Assembly: GCF_000014945.1 (NCBI RefSeq)
Contig: NC_008553.1
Location: 496,001-560,000, forward strand
Length of the DNA stretch: 64,000 bases
Direction: 5' to 3'
DNA from: Methanothrix thermoacetophila PT
GTDB lineage: Archaea; Halobacteriota; Methanosarcinia; Methanotrichales; Methanotrichaceae
The notes beneath the pieces are model-generated. The model saw nothing but the letters and a program-made list of their open reading frames with translations, searched no databases and had not been told where the DNA came from. Positions 1 through 8,261 of the stretch are shown piece by piece. The translations under genes were made by a program, and so were the position numbers. Every line of letters begins with the position of its first letter. Positions within the stretch are counted from its first letter, which is position 1.

Positions 1-150
1 GATTACCGGCTCCATCATCTTCATCCGGGCCAGAGCAGGCTCGATGATCTCTAGCGGCACATTGTTGATGCGGATTCTGCCCTTGCCCTCCTTGAACGTC
101 GCCCTGGCGATCGCAGTCTTCTTCTTTCCTGAGGAGTTGACCACCTTCAT
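1..150 (-). CDS. rps9: Ribosomal protein S9 (partial, N-terminal part)
   Basis: Fifty codons are present, from the start codon to the window edge; the rest lies outside. The translation begins [19 protein letters not shown] and continues with [13 protein letters not shown], the usual N-terminal stretch of archaeal uS9, a small-subunit protein of the ribosomal head. It is the third gene of a minus-strand operon, starting 11 bases after the L13 stop codon. The L18e-L13-S9 order is typical of archaea, where rpoN/rpoK and others often follow. Identification is firm; only the C-terminus cannot be judged. Confidence 0.95.
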   Translation of the reverse strand, partial: MKVVNSSGKKKTAIARATFKEGKGRIRINNVPLEIIEPALARMKMMEPVI

Positions 151-161
151 GAAGATCCTCC

Positions 162-581
162 CTAGAACTTCGAGCCGAGCATCCTGCTCAGCTCGCCAAG
201 CTCCATGTAGCTTGCGGTTCGCTTCACCTTGGCCTTATCCGGCTGCTCAAAGGCCATGCCGCTCAGGTCTGGAGGCACACCCACGTAGACCCTGAGGCGA
301 GCCATCGCCTCTCTACCCCTGCTGGTCTTGTAGGGGAGCATGCCCCGCACGGTCCTTTTCAGAATGCGGTCAGGTCGCTTCGGGTAGTATGGCCCCTTCT
401 CACGGGTGCCCCTCTCCAGCATCTCGCGATACTCGCGGAGGACCGATTCCTTACTCCCGGATATTATGGCCTTCTCAGCGTTAACTATCCTTATCTCCTC
501 GCCCTGGAGAAGACACTTCGCGGTTATGCTGGCCAGACGGCCCATAACCAGACCGGTCGCATCGAAGATCATCGCACTCAC
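162..581 (-). CDS. rpl13: Ribosomal protein L13
   Basis: Large-subunit protein uL13, 139 residues from a GTG start. The start overlaps the L18e stop codon (GTGA), suggesting translational coupling; an in-frame ATG three codons later ([15 protein letters not shown]) is a possible alternative start. Family features are the N-terminal D-A-x-x-x-x-M-G-R-L-A stretch, the NAEK/SGSK segment and the [16 protein letters not shown] core. Length is normal for an archaeal L13. It is the middle gene of the L18e-L13-S9 operon and is expected to be highly expressed. Confidence 0.97.
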   Translation of the reverse strand: MSAMIFDATGLVMGRLASITAKCLLQGEEIRIVNAEKAIISGSKESVLREYREMLERGTREKGPYYPKRPDRILKRTVRGMLPYKTSRGREAMARLRVYVGVPPDLSGMAFEQPDKAKVKRTASYMELGELSRMLGSKF

Positions 582-940
582 CTCAGAATCTTTATGCCAG
601 TCCCTTTAGGATGGAGCCTTATGAGCTCCTCTATCTTCATGCACCTTCCACCCGCGGATATTATCTTCGACGCCGCCTGCTCGCTGAAACCAAGCGCTGC
701 AACTGTCACCCTGTGATCTATCTCTCCGGCCCCAAGGACCTTGCCAGCGACCAGCACCGTGTCATCATCTCCAGTGTGCCTGTTGATCTTGCTCAGATTG
801 ACCGCGGCATAGTTTCGCCTCGGCTTCTCAAGCCTCTCAGCCACGTCACGCCAGATAGCGGCCTTGCTCTCACGTGAGGCAGCCTTGAGATCGCTGATGA
901 GACGGACCAGTCTCGGGTTAGTCTTCTTGATAATCTTCAT
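578..940 (-). CDS. rpl18e: Ribosomal protein L18e
   Basis: Archaeal/eukaryotic large-subunit protein eL18. The ATG chosen here ([11 protein letters not shown]) has a good ribosome binding site, GGAGGAT, about six bases upstream; an upstream in-frame start five codons earlier has none. The 120-residue length and the TNPRLVRLI and RHTGDDD segments fit the family. In many archaea this gene follows rpoD, but here it is the first gene of its transcript: a TATA box lies about 120 bases upstream and the region beyond holds repeats, so it has been separated from the usual rps11-rpoD neighbours. Confidence 0.96.
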   Translation of the reverse strand: MKIIKKTNPRLVRLISDLKAASRESKAAIWRDVAERLEKPRRNYAAVNLSKINRHTGDDDTVLVAGKVLGAGEIDHRVTVAALGFSEQAASKIISAGGRCMKIEELIRLHPKGTGIKILR

Positions 941-1013
941 CCAAATCCTCCGCAAAGCCTCGCTAGAGACCGACTCACGCGCACAGCGCGTTCGAACATC
1001 AGTTCATGCGCCA

Positions 1014-1029
1014 AGGGCCGTTCGGCCCT
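1014..1029 (-). other. Hairpin in the leader of the ribosomal operon
   Basis: Perfect inverted repeat AGGGCC-GTTC-GGCCCT lying between the predicted transcription start (about 1040) and the L18e ATG. The leader is about 100 bases, long for an archaeal mRNA. A GC-rich stem here could act in ribosomal-protein feedback, but there is no direct evidence. Confidence 0.35.
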
Positions 1030-1061
1030 CATGCGGATATCACTCTCGAACAATCCGCCAG

Positions 1062-1069
1062 TATATAAG
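1062..1069 (-). promoter_or_regulatory. TATA box of the L18e-L13-S9 operon
   Basis: Reads CTTATATA on the minus strand, a near-ideal archaeal TATA element with a CC-rich BRE side. Predicted start of transcription is around 1040. A copy of the R1 repeat begins 18 bp upstream of it. Confidence 0.7.
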
Positions 1070-1087
1070 GGTTTTCACGACTTTCTG

Positions 1088-1175
1088 GGACCTTTCCAAA
1101 TAAGATTCCTGCCATAAATTTGGAACTCACTGCTTTTGGATGTCTGAGACGCTTAATCCTTATTCGGAAAGGTCC
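1088..1175. repeat. R1 element, copy A (MITE-like, about 88 bp)
   Basis: Imperfect terminal inverted repeats: left end GGACCTTTCCAAATAAG, right end CTTATTCGGAAAGGTCC. The core carries the family stretch CTTTTGGATGTCTGAGACG. Flanking 8-mers (ACTTTCTG and ATTCTCTC) agree at only five of eight positions, so any target duplication has decayed. It lies just upstream of the ribosomal operon TATA box. Six other full copies are in this window. Confidence 0.75.
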
Positions 1176-1221
1176 ATTCTCTCAGGGTGTTTAGCCCAGA
1201 GAGTCTCGACTTGAGAATTTA

Positions 1222-1362
1222 AAACGCACGCTCTTATCCACATGATAACTTGCCCAAAGGGGCACCGATCATGATATGCATTTGTGTCGAATGGATAAGT
1301 GATTTCATCAACCACATCACATGCTGTACAAGTTGCTGCGCACATAAGAGCGAAAACGCAAT
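1222..1362. repeat. R6 repeat, copy 1 (about 140 bp)
   Basis: Non-coding repeat with inverted ends around CGCTCTTAT, near 1229 and at 1344-1353 on the opposite strand. It aligns along its whole length with a copy at about 62879-63020; shared stretches include GTGTCGAATG and CAACCACATC. A third, rearranged copy lies next to the insertion sequence near 38.3 kb. A 70-codon open frame across it is not kept in the other copies and is not called a gene. No transposase is linked to it. Confidence 0.6.
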
Positions 1363-1443
1363 CTGATACCAAAGGTGATCCCGCAATTCCTCCGTGCTAC
1401 TATATGCAGACAGAATGCGTCTGGCTATTTTAAGACGTGGCCA

Positions 1444-1794
1444 CTAAGATCCATCTTGGTGCACCGTCTCCTGCCTACCTCTGATCTCCTCCACAGGACA
1501 CAGCTCCTCTCCACGCGCTTTCTTGCAGATCTCACATATCCTCTTTATGAGGTCATCGGCATCTCCGTTCATCAGATCCTCCGCAAGCCTGGATATCTCC
1601 TCCCGGATATCGTCTCTGAACACGATGTTATAGCCTCTCTTTCCAGAGACGTACTGCGAGACTGCTGCAGGTGTGACATCCATCAGCCGCGATACCTCTC
1701 TCTGAGAGACCCCCCGCCTAACAAGCTCCTGTGCTATCGTGGCCCTGATTCCAGGGAGGACCTCCCACACAATCTCCTCACATGGCGATCTCAT
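1444..1794 (-). CDS. XRE-type HTH transcriptional regulator
   Basis: 116 residues from the ATG giving MRSPCEEIVWEVLPGIR; a longer upstream reading adds 28 residues that look non-coding. An HTH of the XRE/Cro class lies at about residues 28-55 (ELVRRGVSQREVSRLMDVT, then AAVSQYVSGKRG). The C-terminal part has cysteines in the pattern C-x2-C...C (CEICKKARGEELC), probably a metal site, which resembles a conserved archaeal family of predicted regulators. It is divergent from the membrane protein on the plus strand with 87 bp between start codons, so it may regulate that gene or itself. Target unknown. Confidence 0.8.
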   Translation of the reverse strand: MRSPCEEIVWEVLPGIRATIAQELVRRGVSQREVSRLMDVTPAAVSQYVSGKRGYNIVFRDDIREEISRLAEDLMNGDADDLIKRICEICKKARGEELCPVEEIRGRQETVHQDGS

Positions 1795-1881
1795 GTCATC
1801 AGAACCTTTATCATGACGTATCTCCATTGGGTGAGATCTGGCAGATAAACGTTCTTCTATGTAAAGCCCTGTGAGCATCTT

Positions 1882-2931
1882 ATGAACTGGAGATTGCCAT
1901 CGCTGGCCCCAAAGCCGCTCGTAAGAAGCGCGGAGGCGGATAGACGGCTTGAGCTGTTAATGGTGACCTCCGTAGCGACCATATTATGCATAAGGTTTCT
2001 CCTGCATGTTACCGGCTACCCGCAGCTCGCAGTCCGTGGTCTCCACATAGCACATGTGCTACTCGGCGGAGCCCTGATGGTTCTCGCGATTGTTATACTT
2101 CTCGCATTCATAGACCGCTACTCATCGGATCTTGCAGCTGTTATCGGCGGAATTGGGTTTGGAGCGTTCATCGATGAGCTCGGGAAGTTCGTGACGATGG
2201 ACAACAACTACTTCTTCCAGCCAACTGTGGCGCTGATCTACATAACCTTCGTGCTTCTGTACATATTCTTCCAGATGATAAACGGCAAGCTGCTGACACA
2301 TGAGGAGTGTCTTTTAAATGTCCTCGAGCTGGTCAAAGATGCCGTCATCAAAGATCTCGATATCCAGGAGAGGAAGAAAGCGCTTGAGCTGCTCGATGGG
2401 TGTGATCCATCAGATCCCCTCGTCAGGGTGTTCAAGGATATGCTGGCAGGAATGGAGTGCATCCCGGCACCATATCCTGGAATTTATACAAGATGCAGGG
2501 AGGGGGCGAGGAGGCTTTACCACTGGTTTGTCAGCAGAAAATGGTTTGTGAGCGCTGTAATCGCATTTTTCGTCGTAGATTCTGTCCTGACGTTTTTTGG
2601 GGCAGCACTGCTGGTCATGATCAAGCTTGCAGACTCTCTTCTTCACCTCCAACTGATATCCATCAGCATGGTCAGCTGGCTTGAGATCCTGGCTGCCAGC
2701 ATATCTTCCATCATGGTGCTCTCTGGAGTGTTCATTATCAGACGCAATCGCCTGGCAGCCTACTACCGTTTCAAAAGCGCCATGCTGATCCAGATACTTT
2801 TGGTTCAGACGTTCGCGTTCTACAGAGACCAGCTCTCCGCGCTTACCATGCTCGCCGTCAATATTGTGATATTTTTGACGCTCAGGTACATGATCGCCCA
2901 GGAATCCGCTGCAGATCGTGCAGATCTCTGA
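1882..2931 (+). CDS. Multi-pass membrane protein of unknown function
   Basis: 349 residues. Hydrophobic segments lie at about residues 25-45, 50-75, 80-98, 113-135, then a soluble region of about 75 residues (LTHEECLLNVLELVKDAV) and further segments at about 220-245, 255-285 and 300-335. The loop with GFGAFIDELGKFVT and an acidic pair is notable. No family recognised. It starts 87 bp from the divergent XRE-type regulator, so co-regulation is plausible. Its stop codon comes 8 bp before the convergent neighbour. Confidence 0.75.
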   Translation: MNWRLPSLAPKPLVRSAEADRRLELLMVTSVATILCIRFLLHVTGYPQLAVRGLHIAHVLLGGALMVLAIVILLAFIDRYSSDLAAVIGGIGFGAFIDELGKFVTMDNNYFFQPTVALIYITFVLLYIFFQMINGKLLTHEECLLNVLELVKDAVIKDLDIQERKKALELLDGCDPSDPLVRVFKDMLAGMECIPAPYPGIYTRCREGARRLYHWFVSRKWFVSAVIAFFVVDSVLTFFGAALLVMIKLADSLLHLQLISISMVSWLEILAASISSIMVLSGVFIIRRNRLAAYYRFKSAMLIQILLVQTFAFYRDQLSALTMLAVNIVIFLTLRYMIAQESAADRADL

Positions 2932-2939
2932 TATCTCAG

Positions 2940-3344
2940 CTAAAGCGGCCCGTCTCTCCAGCTCCACCTCTCGATCTTATATGCGACCGCCTCTGCCCTC
3001 GCGACGCCTCTGCGGAGCACGAGCTCTATTCCATACCGTCTTCTGATCTCATCCCGTGCGAGATCGAGTATATCTCCAAGAGACGATCGCGCATCTGGTA
3101 TCCCGGTCGCCCCAGCTGCGCTTCTGAACATCTCAATCAGTCTCTCCTCGGACAACACGAGCTGCACCACCACGCTCCGACTCCGCTCGTCTTCCTCGAC
3201 GTAGATCTCCTCTCCCTCGAACTGGAAGACCTCGCCGGGCTGCATCCTCGACACCCTCGCGCGGAGCGCGGCGCGCACGAGCAACGGAAATAATGGATGC
3301 TCCGAAAGCGTCTTCGCGCACTCCATGCGCTGGTCAGCTGGCAC
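2940..3344 (-). CDS. Hypothetical protein, 134 residues
   Basis: Soluble, charged protein with no family recognised. The C-terminal half (SLGDILDLARDEIRRRYGIEL) looks helical and the middle (GEVFQFEGEEIYVEEDERSR) strand-rich and acidic. The GTG start used has GGGGGT about eight bases upstream; an ATG six codons in is possible. Codon use looks like the neighbours. It is convergent with the membrane protein and lies about 80 bp downstream of the methyltransferase on the same strand, possibly in one transcript with it. Confidence 0.6.
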   Translation of the reverse strand: MPADQRMECAKTLSEHPLFPLLVRAALRARVSRMQPGEVFQFEGEEIYVEEDERSRSVVVQLVLSEERLIEMFRSAAGATGIPDARSSLGDILDLARDEIRRRYGIELVLRRGVARAEAVAYKIERWSWRDGPL

Positions 3345-3425
3345 CCAAAGACCCCCTCGCTCCTTCGACGACCTTGCTCTTCATGGCTGCCATCATCACA
3401 CTTTTATCTGGATATTGATGGCATA

Positions 3426-4241
3426 TCACTCTTTTCTGAACGCAGCTCGTATCTCAGATCTGATGAGATCTGCGCCTCCTACCCTCATTCTCCATCTCAC
3501 GGTATTGACAGATAGATTCAGGAGCGGTTTGAACAGATCGAGAACCTCATCCTCCGTGAAGTAATGCGTGATCGTCCCATCCCCACGGATGAAAGTCCCT
3601 CTCTCAATCTCATCTCCTCCAGCTCTGAAGTCATCGAATGAGAATCCCCTGAAGAAAACCAGGCCGCCACTGCGTGTGACCCGTATGATCTCCCTAGTCA
3701 CCACAGATCTCTGAGTCTCGAGCAGATGCCCCAAGACATGGAAGGCGAAGACAGCATCGAACACTTCATCTCTGAAAGGGAGCAACCTGCCGTCAGCTGT
3801 GAGAAGCTCCACCTCCTCTGTGATGCCCTTTGAGGAGTTCGTACTGGGATTCCCCAACTGAGATGCGACGGTCACTCCATCTTTAATGGATCTCGAGATT
3901 TCGACCGCTCTCCGGGATATGTCGATGGCCACGATGCGCCAACCCTTGCCGATCATCCCCCTGATGGTCTTCCCGCTTCCACAGCCGAGCTCGAGGACTC
4001 TTGAGCCACATGGAAGATCTGGGATGTCTCGTGTTACACCTCCCCATGATCTCCCCATCCGCCTGTAAAACATATCCCAGCTATCACGCAGATTCTGCAT
4101 GCATGCCAGCTCTGCAGGCAGCTTCGGTCCGCAGCGCTTCCCTCTGCGTGCGCCAGGCGACCGGATGAGAGAATCAGACGCATCCGGCAGAAGCGCCGGA
4201 CCTAGGAGATTTGATTTTACAGGACACATCGTCTCGCTCAT
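3426..4241 (-). CDS. Class I SAM-dependent methyltransferase
   Basis: 271 residues. Motif I is clear (VLELGCGSGKT, about residues 82-92), followed by motif II (WRIVAIDISRRAVEIS), an acidic LLTADGRLLPF segment and FDAVFAFHVLGHLLE, the usual order of a Rossmann-fold methyltransferase of the UbiE/small-molecule type. The substrate cannot be told from sequence. The N-terminal 55 residues are extra compared with minimal members. It is transcribed divergently from the ADP-ribosylglycohydrolase with 44 bp between start codons. Confidence 0.85.
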   Translation of the reverse strand: MSETMCPVKSNLLGPALLPDASDSLIRSPGARRGKRCGPKLPAELACMQNLRDSWDMFYRRMGRSWGGVTRDIPDLPCGSRVLELGCGSGKTIRGMIGKGWRIVAIDISRRAVEISRSIKDGVTVASQLGNPSTNSSKGITEEVELLTADGRLLPFRDEVFDAVFAFHVLGHLLETQRSVVTREIIRVTRSGGLVFFRGFSFDDFRAGGDEIERGTFIRGDGTITHYFTEDEVLDLFKPLLNLSVNTVRWRMRVGGADLIRSEIRAAFRKE

Positions 4242-4285
4242 TAGATGGACAAGCTTTTAGTCCTCAGCATTTTTGATGTAACACT

Positions 4286-5245
4286 ATGGACCTTCTCGAT
4301 AAGTTTATCGGATGCCTTCTCGGATCAGCGCTCGGGGATGCTCTGGGGATGCCGCTTGAAGGTCTATCGGCTCTGGAGATACAGCGATCGTTTGGGAGAG
4401 TTGTCGAGATGCTTCCTGCGCCTGATCATCACTTCCATCACGGGCTTCAGGCAGGCCAGTACACGGACGACACTGAGGAGACCATCATCCTGGCAGAATC
4501 TCTTCTAGAGGCACAGGGCTTCTCAGGTGATTTGTTTGCTGAGCGTCTGGTCAGATGGGGGTCCACATGGATACTGGACGAAAGACTTGACAGAGGTGTG
4601 GGAATTACAACAAGATCCGCGATAGAGAACATGCTCTCAGGAAAGCCCTGGCAGGATGCTGGAGTCGATATAGAGACCTGCGGAGCTGCGATGAGGGCTG
4701 CGCCGATCGGTCTCGTATACCACTGGGATCTGAGCATGGTATCCAGGTACTCAGAGCTCCAGAGCATCGTCACCCACAGAAGCCGCGGGGCCAGGGCCGG
4801 AGCTGTTGCGGTTGCCGTTGGTGTCGCCCTATCCCTTTTGGATCTACCGCGAATGAAGATCTTAGAGATATCGACTGATATCGCCTCGAGGATCTCTCCC
4901 GAGCTCGGAAGAAAGATGGACGAGGTGAGGATATTCCTCGAGTCGGACAGAGATCCATCGGATGTGCTGGAGCTCCTGGGCACATCTCCGTCTGTGCATG
5001 ATGCTGTGCCCTCTGCGTTCTACTGCTTTGTGCGCCTGGATCCGGAGGATGCTCTTGTGGAGGCAGTCAATGCCGGCGGCGATACTGACTCTGTGGCATC
5101 TATGGCAGGGGCGCTTGCTGGCGCCAGGTACGGGACATCATGGATGCCTGAGAGGTGGTTATCGCATCTCGAGAACAGAGATCGGATCGAGGAGCTGGGT
5201 AGAGAGCTCGGCCAGCTCAGCCTCAGGATCTCCGGCAGGGTATAG
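4286..5245 (+). CDS. ADP-ribosylglycohydrolase family protein
   Basis: 319 residues, DraG/ARH fold. Metal-binding signatures are visible: GCLLGSALGDALGMP at the N-terminus, QYTDDTEETI at about residue 57, and NAGGDTDSVASMAGALAGA near residue 260, the paired acidic motifs that hold two Mg ions. The family removes ADP-ribose from proteins or hydrolyses related compounds. No nitrogenase or DraT gene is nearby, so the substrate is unknown. It lies upstream of argC in the same direction with about 40 bp between them; a functional link to arginine is not implied by the family, though ARH enzymes do act on ADP-ribosyl-arginine. Confidence 0.9.
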   Translation: MDLLDKFIGCLLGSALGDALGMPLEGLSALEIQRSFGRVVEMLPAPDHHFHHGLQAGQYTDDTEETIILAESLLEAQGFSGDLFAERLVRWGSTWILDERLDRGVGITTRSAIENMLSGKPWQDAGVDIETCGAAMRAAPIGLVYHWDLSMVSRYSELQSIVTHRSRGARAGAVAVAVGVALSLLDLPRMKILEISTDIASRISPELGRKMDEVRIFLESDRDPSDVLELLGTSPSVHDAVPSAFYCFVRLDPEDALVEAVNAGGDTDSVASMAGALAGARYGTSWMPERWLSHLENRDRIEELGRELGQLSLRISGRV

Positions 5246-5284
5246 CGTTGCAGATTTATATCAGCAGTGAGCTCCTCACGCAGC

Positions 5285-6310
5285 ATGATAGACATAGGAA
5301 TAGTCGGCGGTTCTGGCTATACAGGTGGTGAGCTGCTCCGCCTACTCTCCGTCCATCCATCTGCAAATGTGGTCTGCGTCACATCCAGAAAGCTTGCTGG
5401 AAAGCCGGTGACCTCTGTTCATCAGCATCTAAGAGGCTTGCTCGATCTCAGGTTCGAGGCTCCATCGCCTGCTGAGATCGCTCAGAGATGTGATGTGGTT
5501 TTCACAGCAGTACCTCATGGAACTGCGATGGACTGGGTGCCAGAGCTGCTGGACAACGGCGCGAAAGTGATCGATCTGAGCGCCGACTACAGGCTTCCTG
5601 TGGATGTGTTCGAGAAGACCTACGGGATAAAGCACAGGGCGCCGAGGGATGCGGTCTTTGGACTGCCAGAGCTGCACCCTGAGGTTGCAGGCGCATCTCT
5701 TGTGGGAAATCCAGGATGCTATCCCACAGGCGCTACGCTTGCTATCGCGCCCCTGGCGAAGGCTGGTATGGTGGATCGCGTCGTCTTCGACTCCAAGTCG
5801 GGTATATCCGGCGCAGGCGCTGAGCCAACCGAGACCAGCCACTATCCGAACCTGGCGGAGAACATAAGGTGCTACAGGGTGACTAACCACAGGCATGTTC
5901 CTGAGATAAAACAGGAGCTCTCCAGGCTCCAGAATGACATCAGGATAAGCTTCACCCCCCATGTGATACCGGCCGTTCGCGGCATTCTCACAACAGCACA
6001 CGTGTTTGTGAAGGATTCGTTCCAGGATACGATACAGGACAGGGAGTTCATCTCAAAGCTCTACAGCGATTTCTACAGGAACGCCAAGTTTGTTAGACTT
6101 GTGGAGGGGGTGCCCATGCTGGGCAACGTCAGATGCTCGAACTTCTGCGACATAGGGTTTGAAATAGAGAAGAACAGCGACCGCATAGTTGTTATATCCG
6201 CCATAGATAACCTTGTCAAGGGCGCCTCCGGCCAGGCGATCCAGAACATGAATCTGATGATGGGGCTGGATGAGACTGCAGGCCTCTGGTTTCCCGGCGG
6301 TGCGCCATGA
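5285..6310 (+). CDS. argC: N-acetyl-gamma-glutamyl-phosphate reductase
   Basis: Third step of arginine synthesis: NADPH reduction of N-acetylglutamyl phosphate to the semialdehyde. 341 residues from ATG (MIDIGIVGGSGYTG); a GTG six codons upstream is in frame but less likely. It has the Rossmann glycine motif GGSGYTGGELLR, the catalytic cysteine in GNPGCYPTGA, and the active-site segment TNHRHVPEI. Length matches the family. It starts the arginine group argC - CBS gene - argJ - argH. Confidence 0.96.
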   Translation: MIDIGIVGGSGYTGGELLRLLSVHPSANVVCVTSRKLAGKPVTSVHQHLRGLLDLRFEAPSPAEIAQRCDVVFTAVPHGTAMDWVPELLDNGAKVIDLSADYRLPVDVFEKTYGIKHRAPRDAVFGLPELHPEVAGASLVGNPGCYPTGATLAIAPLAKAGMVDRVVFDSKSGISGAGAEPTETSHYPNLAENIRCYRVTNHRHVPEIKQELSRLQNDIRISFTPHVIPAVRGILTTAHVFVKDSFQDTIQDREFISKLYSDFYRNAKFVRLVEGVPMLGNVRCSNFCDIGFEIEKNSDRIVVISAIDNLVKGASGQAIQNMNLMMGLDETAGLWFPGGAP

Positions 6311-6417
6311 TCGGATTGCCAGGGTTACTGCATCGGGCTGAGAAGATCGTAGAATAACGATGGTGGTCTCAGAGAGGCGTGATTCAGAGGCAAAACCCTG
6401 GCGGTGAGGAGGTCGCA

Positions 6418-6894
6418 ATGCTCGTTAAAGACATCATGAACAGAAACCCTGTCTCTTGCCAGGCGAGTGATCCCATAGCAGAGGCTGCTCGCCTGCTCAG
6501 GGAGAACAGGATAAGTGGCATGCCCGTGCTCGATGGGGATGAGCTTGTGGGCGTAATATCTGAATCAGACCTGCTGCGGCTTCTCTCGACAGAGGACGAT
6601 CGCGGAGGACTATGGCTCCCAAGCCCCTTCGAGATCTTTGAGATCCCTGTGAGAGATGTGATACGGTGGGAGCGCATGAAGCGCTCGCTGGATGAGATAA
6701 CAAAGATGCGCGTAGCGGATGTCATGAGCAGGAAGCCCATAACAGTGAGCCCTGATGCATCGATAGAGGAAGCTGCTGCGATAATGACGAAGCACAGAAT
6801 AAACAGGCTTCCCGTCGTGGAGGGCTCCAGGCTTGTTGGGATCGTGACCCGTGGCGACATCATAAGCGGGCTTGGCTCTGGGGAGGACTTATGA
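6418..6894 (+). CDS. Two-CBS-domain protein
   Basis: 158 residues from the ATG preceded by GGTGAGGAGG. Two CBS domains: residues about 1-60 (DIMNRNPVSC...RISGMPVLDGDELVGVISESDLL) and about 98-155 (DVMSRKPITV...RINRLPVVEGSRLVGIVTRGDII). CBS pairs bind adenosyl nucleotides and usually sense energy charge. No catalytic domain is attached. Its stop overlaps the argJ start (ATGA), and it sits between argC and argJ, so it is almost certainly co-expressed with arginine synthesis enzymes and may tune one of them; that role is inference. Confidence 0.9.
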   Translation: MLVKDIMNRNPVSCQASDPIAEAARLLRENRISGMPVLDGDELVGVISESDLLRLLSTEDDRGGLWLPSPFEIFEIPVRDVIRWERMKRSLDEITKMRVADVMSRKPITVSPDASIEEAAAIMTKHRINRLPVVEGSRLVGIVTRGDIISGLGSGEDL

Positions 6895-8057
6895 GAGAAA
6901 TCGATGGCGGTATATGTGCCGTGCCAGGCGTGAGGGCATGTGGCATAAAGCGCGGCAGATACGGCGTCGCGATGATCGCATGCTCCGGGTACGCAGCAGG
7001 TGTCTTCACGAGAAACAGGGTAAGGGCTGCGCCAATAGAGGTGACCATCGACCACCTCAGAAGATCTGGAGGGAGAACAGAGGGGATAATCGCGAACAGC
7101 GGATCAGCAAATGCATACACAGGCGTGCGTGGAATAAGGGATGCAGAGAGGATGGCCGGCATAATGGCCGGGATCCTCGGATGCAGCCCTGAGATGATCA
7201 GCGTCGCATCGACCGGCGTCATAGGTCGCTACCTCGATCTCGATCTGATATCCTCGCTCGCAAAAGAGGTAGTCCCATCGCTCCGCACATCCCCAGATGC
7301 GAGCAGTGATGCTGCGCGGGCGATAATGACGACTGATACGAGAGTCAAAGAGATCGCTGTTGAGCATGAGGGGTTTCACATGGGCGGGATATGCAAGGGC
7401 GCGGGCATGATAGAGCCTGATATGGCGACGATGCTGGCGTTCATCTACACAGACGCTGATGTCGGACCGGGGCTCTATCCATTCTTAAAAGAGGCTGTGG
7501 ATGTGAGCTTCAACATGCTGACAGTCGATGGAGATACAAGCACAAACGACACCGTGCTCCTGACAAGCACCCGGATGGTGGAATGCGACCCTGACTCATT
7601 CAAAGAGGCGATGGAGTACGTCTGTGTGAGCCTGGCCAGGATGATAGCCAGGGACGGAGAGGGCGCTACGAAGGCGATGGAGGTGGAGGTCACAGGAGCA
7701 GCATCCAGCGAGGATGCGCGACGGGCCGCGAAGAGCATAGCGAGGAGCAACCTCGTGAAGGCAGCACTCTACGGCGAGGATCCGAACTGGGGGAGGATCG
7801 TGTGTGCAGCCGGCAGATCCGGGGCTGAGTTTGATCCCACGAAGATCTCTCTGAGCATAAGCTCCAGCATCGGCTCTGTGCTGCTTGTGGATCGCGGGAT
7901 CATAGTCGATGGTGTTCTGGAAGAGGCGAAAAAGGTCATGTCCAGCGATGAGATATTCATCCACATAGACCTCGGAGCGGGAGCCGGGAGCGCTCGCAGC
8001 TTCGGGTGCGATCTGAGTCATGAGTACGTGAACATCAATGCGAAGTACACAACATAA
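6891..8057 (+). CDS. argJ: Glutamate N-acetyltransferase (ornithine acetyltransferase)
   Basis: Transfers acetyl from N-acetylornithine to glutamate, recycling the acetyl group in arginine synthesis. 388 residues. The self-cleavage site is visible: KGAGMIEPDMATML, with Thr180 expected to become the N-terminal nucleophile of the beta chain. Other family segments are ANSGSANAYTG, the oxyanion region STGVIG near residue 108, and GEDPNWGRI. The initiation codon overlaps the CBS gene stop. Whether it also uses acetyl-CoA (bifunctional type) cannot be told from sequence. Confidence 0.96.
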   Translation: MREIDGGICAVPGVRACGIKRGRYGVAMIACSGYAAGVFTRNRVRAAPIEVTIDHLRRSGGRTEGIIANSGSANAYTGVRGIRDAERMAGIMAGILGCSPEMISVASTGVIGRYLDLDLISSLAKEVVPSLRTSPDASSDAARAIMTTDTRVKEIAVEHEGFHMGGICKGAGMIEPDMATMLAFIYTDADVGPGLYPFLKEAVDVSFNMLTVDGDTSTNDTVLLTSTRMVECDPDSFKEAMEYVCVSLARMIARDGEGATKAMEVEVTGAASSEDARRAAKSIARSNLVKAALYGEDPNWGRIVCAAGRSGAEFDPTKISLSISSSIGSVLLVDRGIIVDGVLEEAKKVMSSDEIFIHIDLGAGAGSARSFGCDLSHEYVNINAKYTT

Positions 8058-8261
8058 AAACAATCATAACAACCTGGAAGAGCGGGGCTGGTCCACTGCC
8101 AGGAATCCCGGAAACGTCGTTTTCATTATATGCAGCGAGGTGCATGGATAAGAAGAGGTCTGCAGGACTGCGTTCAGGTTAGAGTCAACAGATACACGAA
8201 AGGCTTGTGGGATTGACAGACCACACATCTTAACATTGAATATAATGAGGAAGCTCGAGAG

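Noticed and set aside
1160-1372. 70-codon frame over R6 copy 1
   Set aside because: Not kept open in the other R6 copies.
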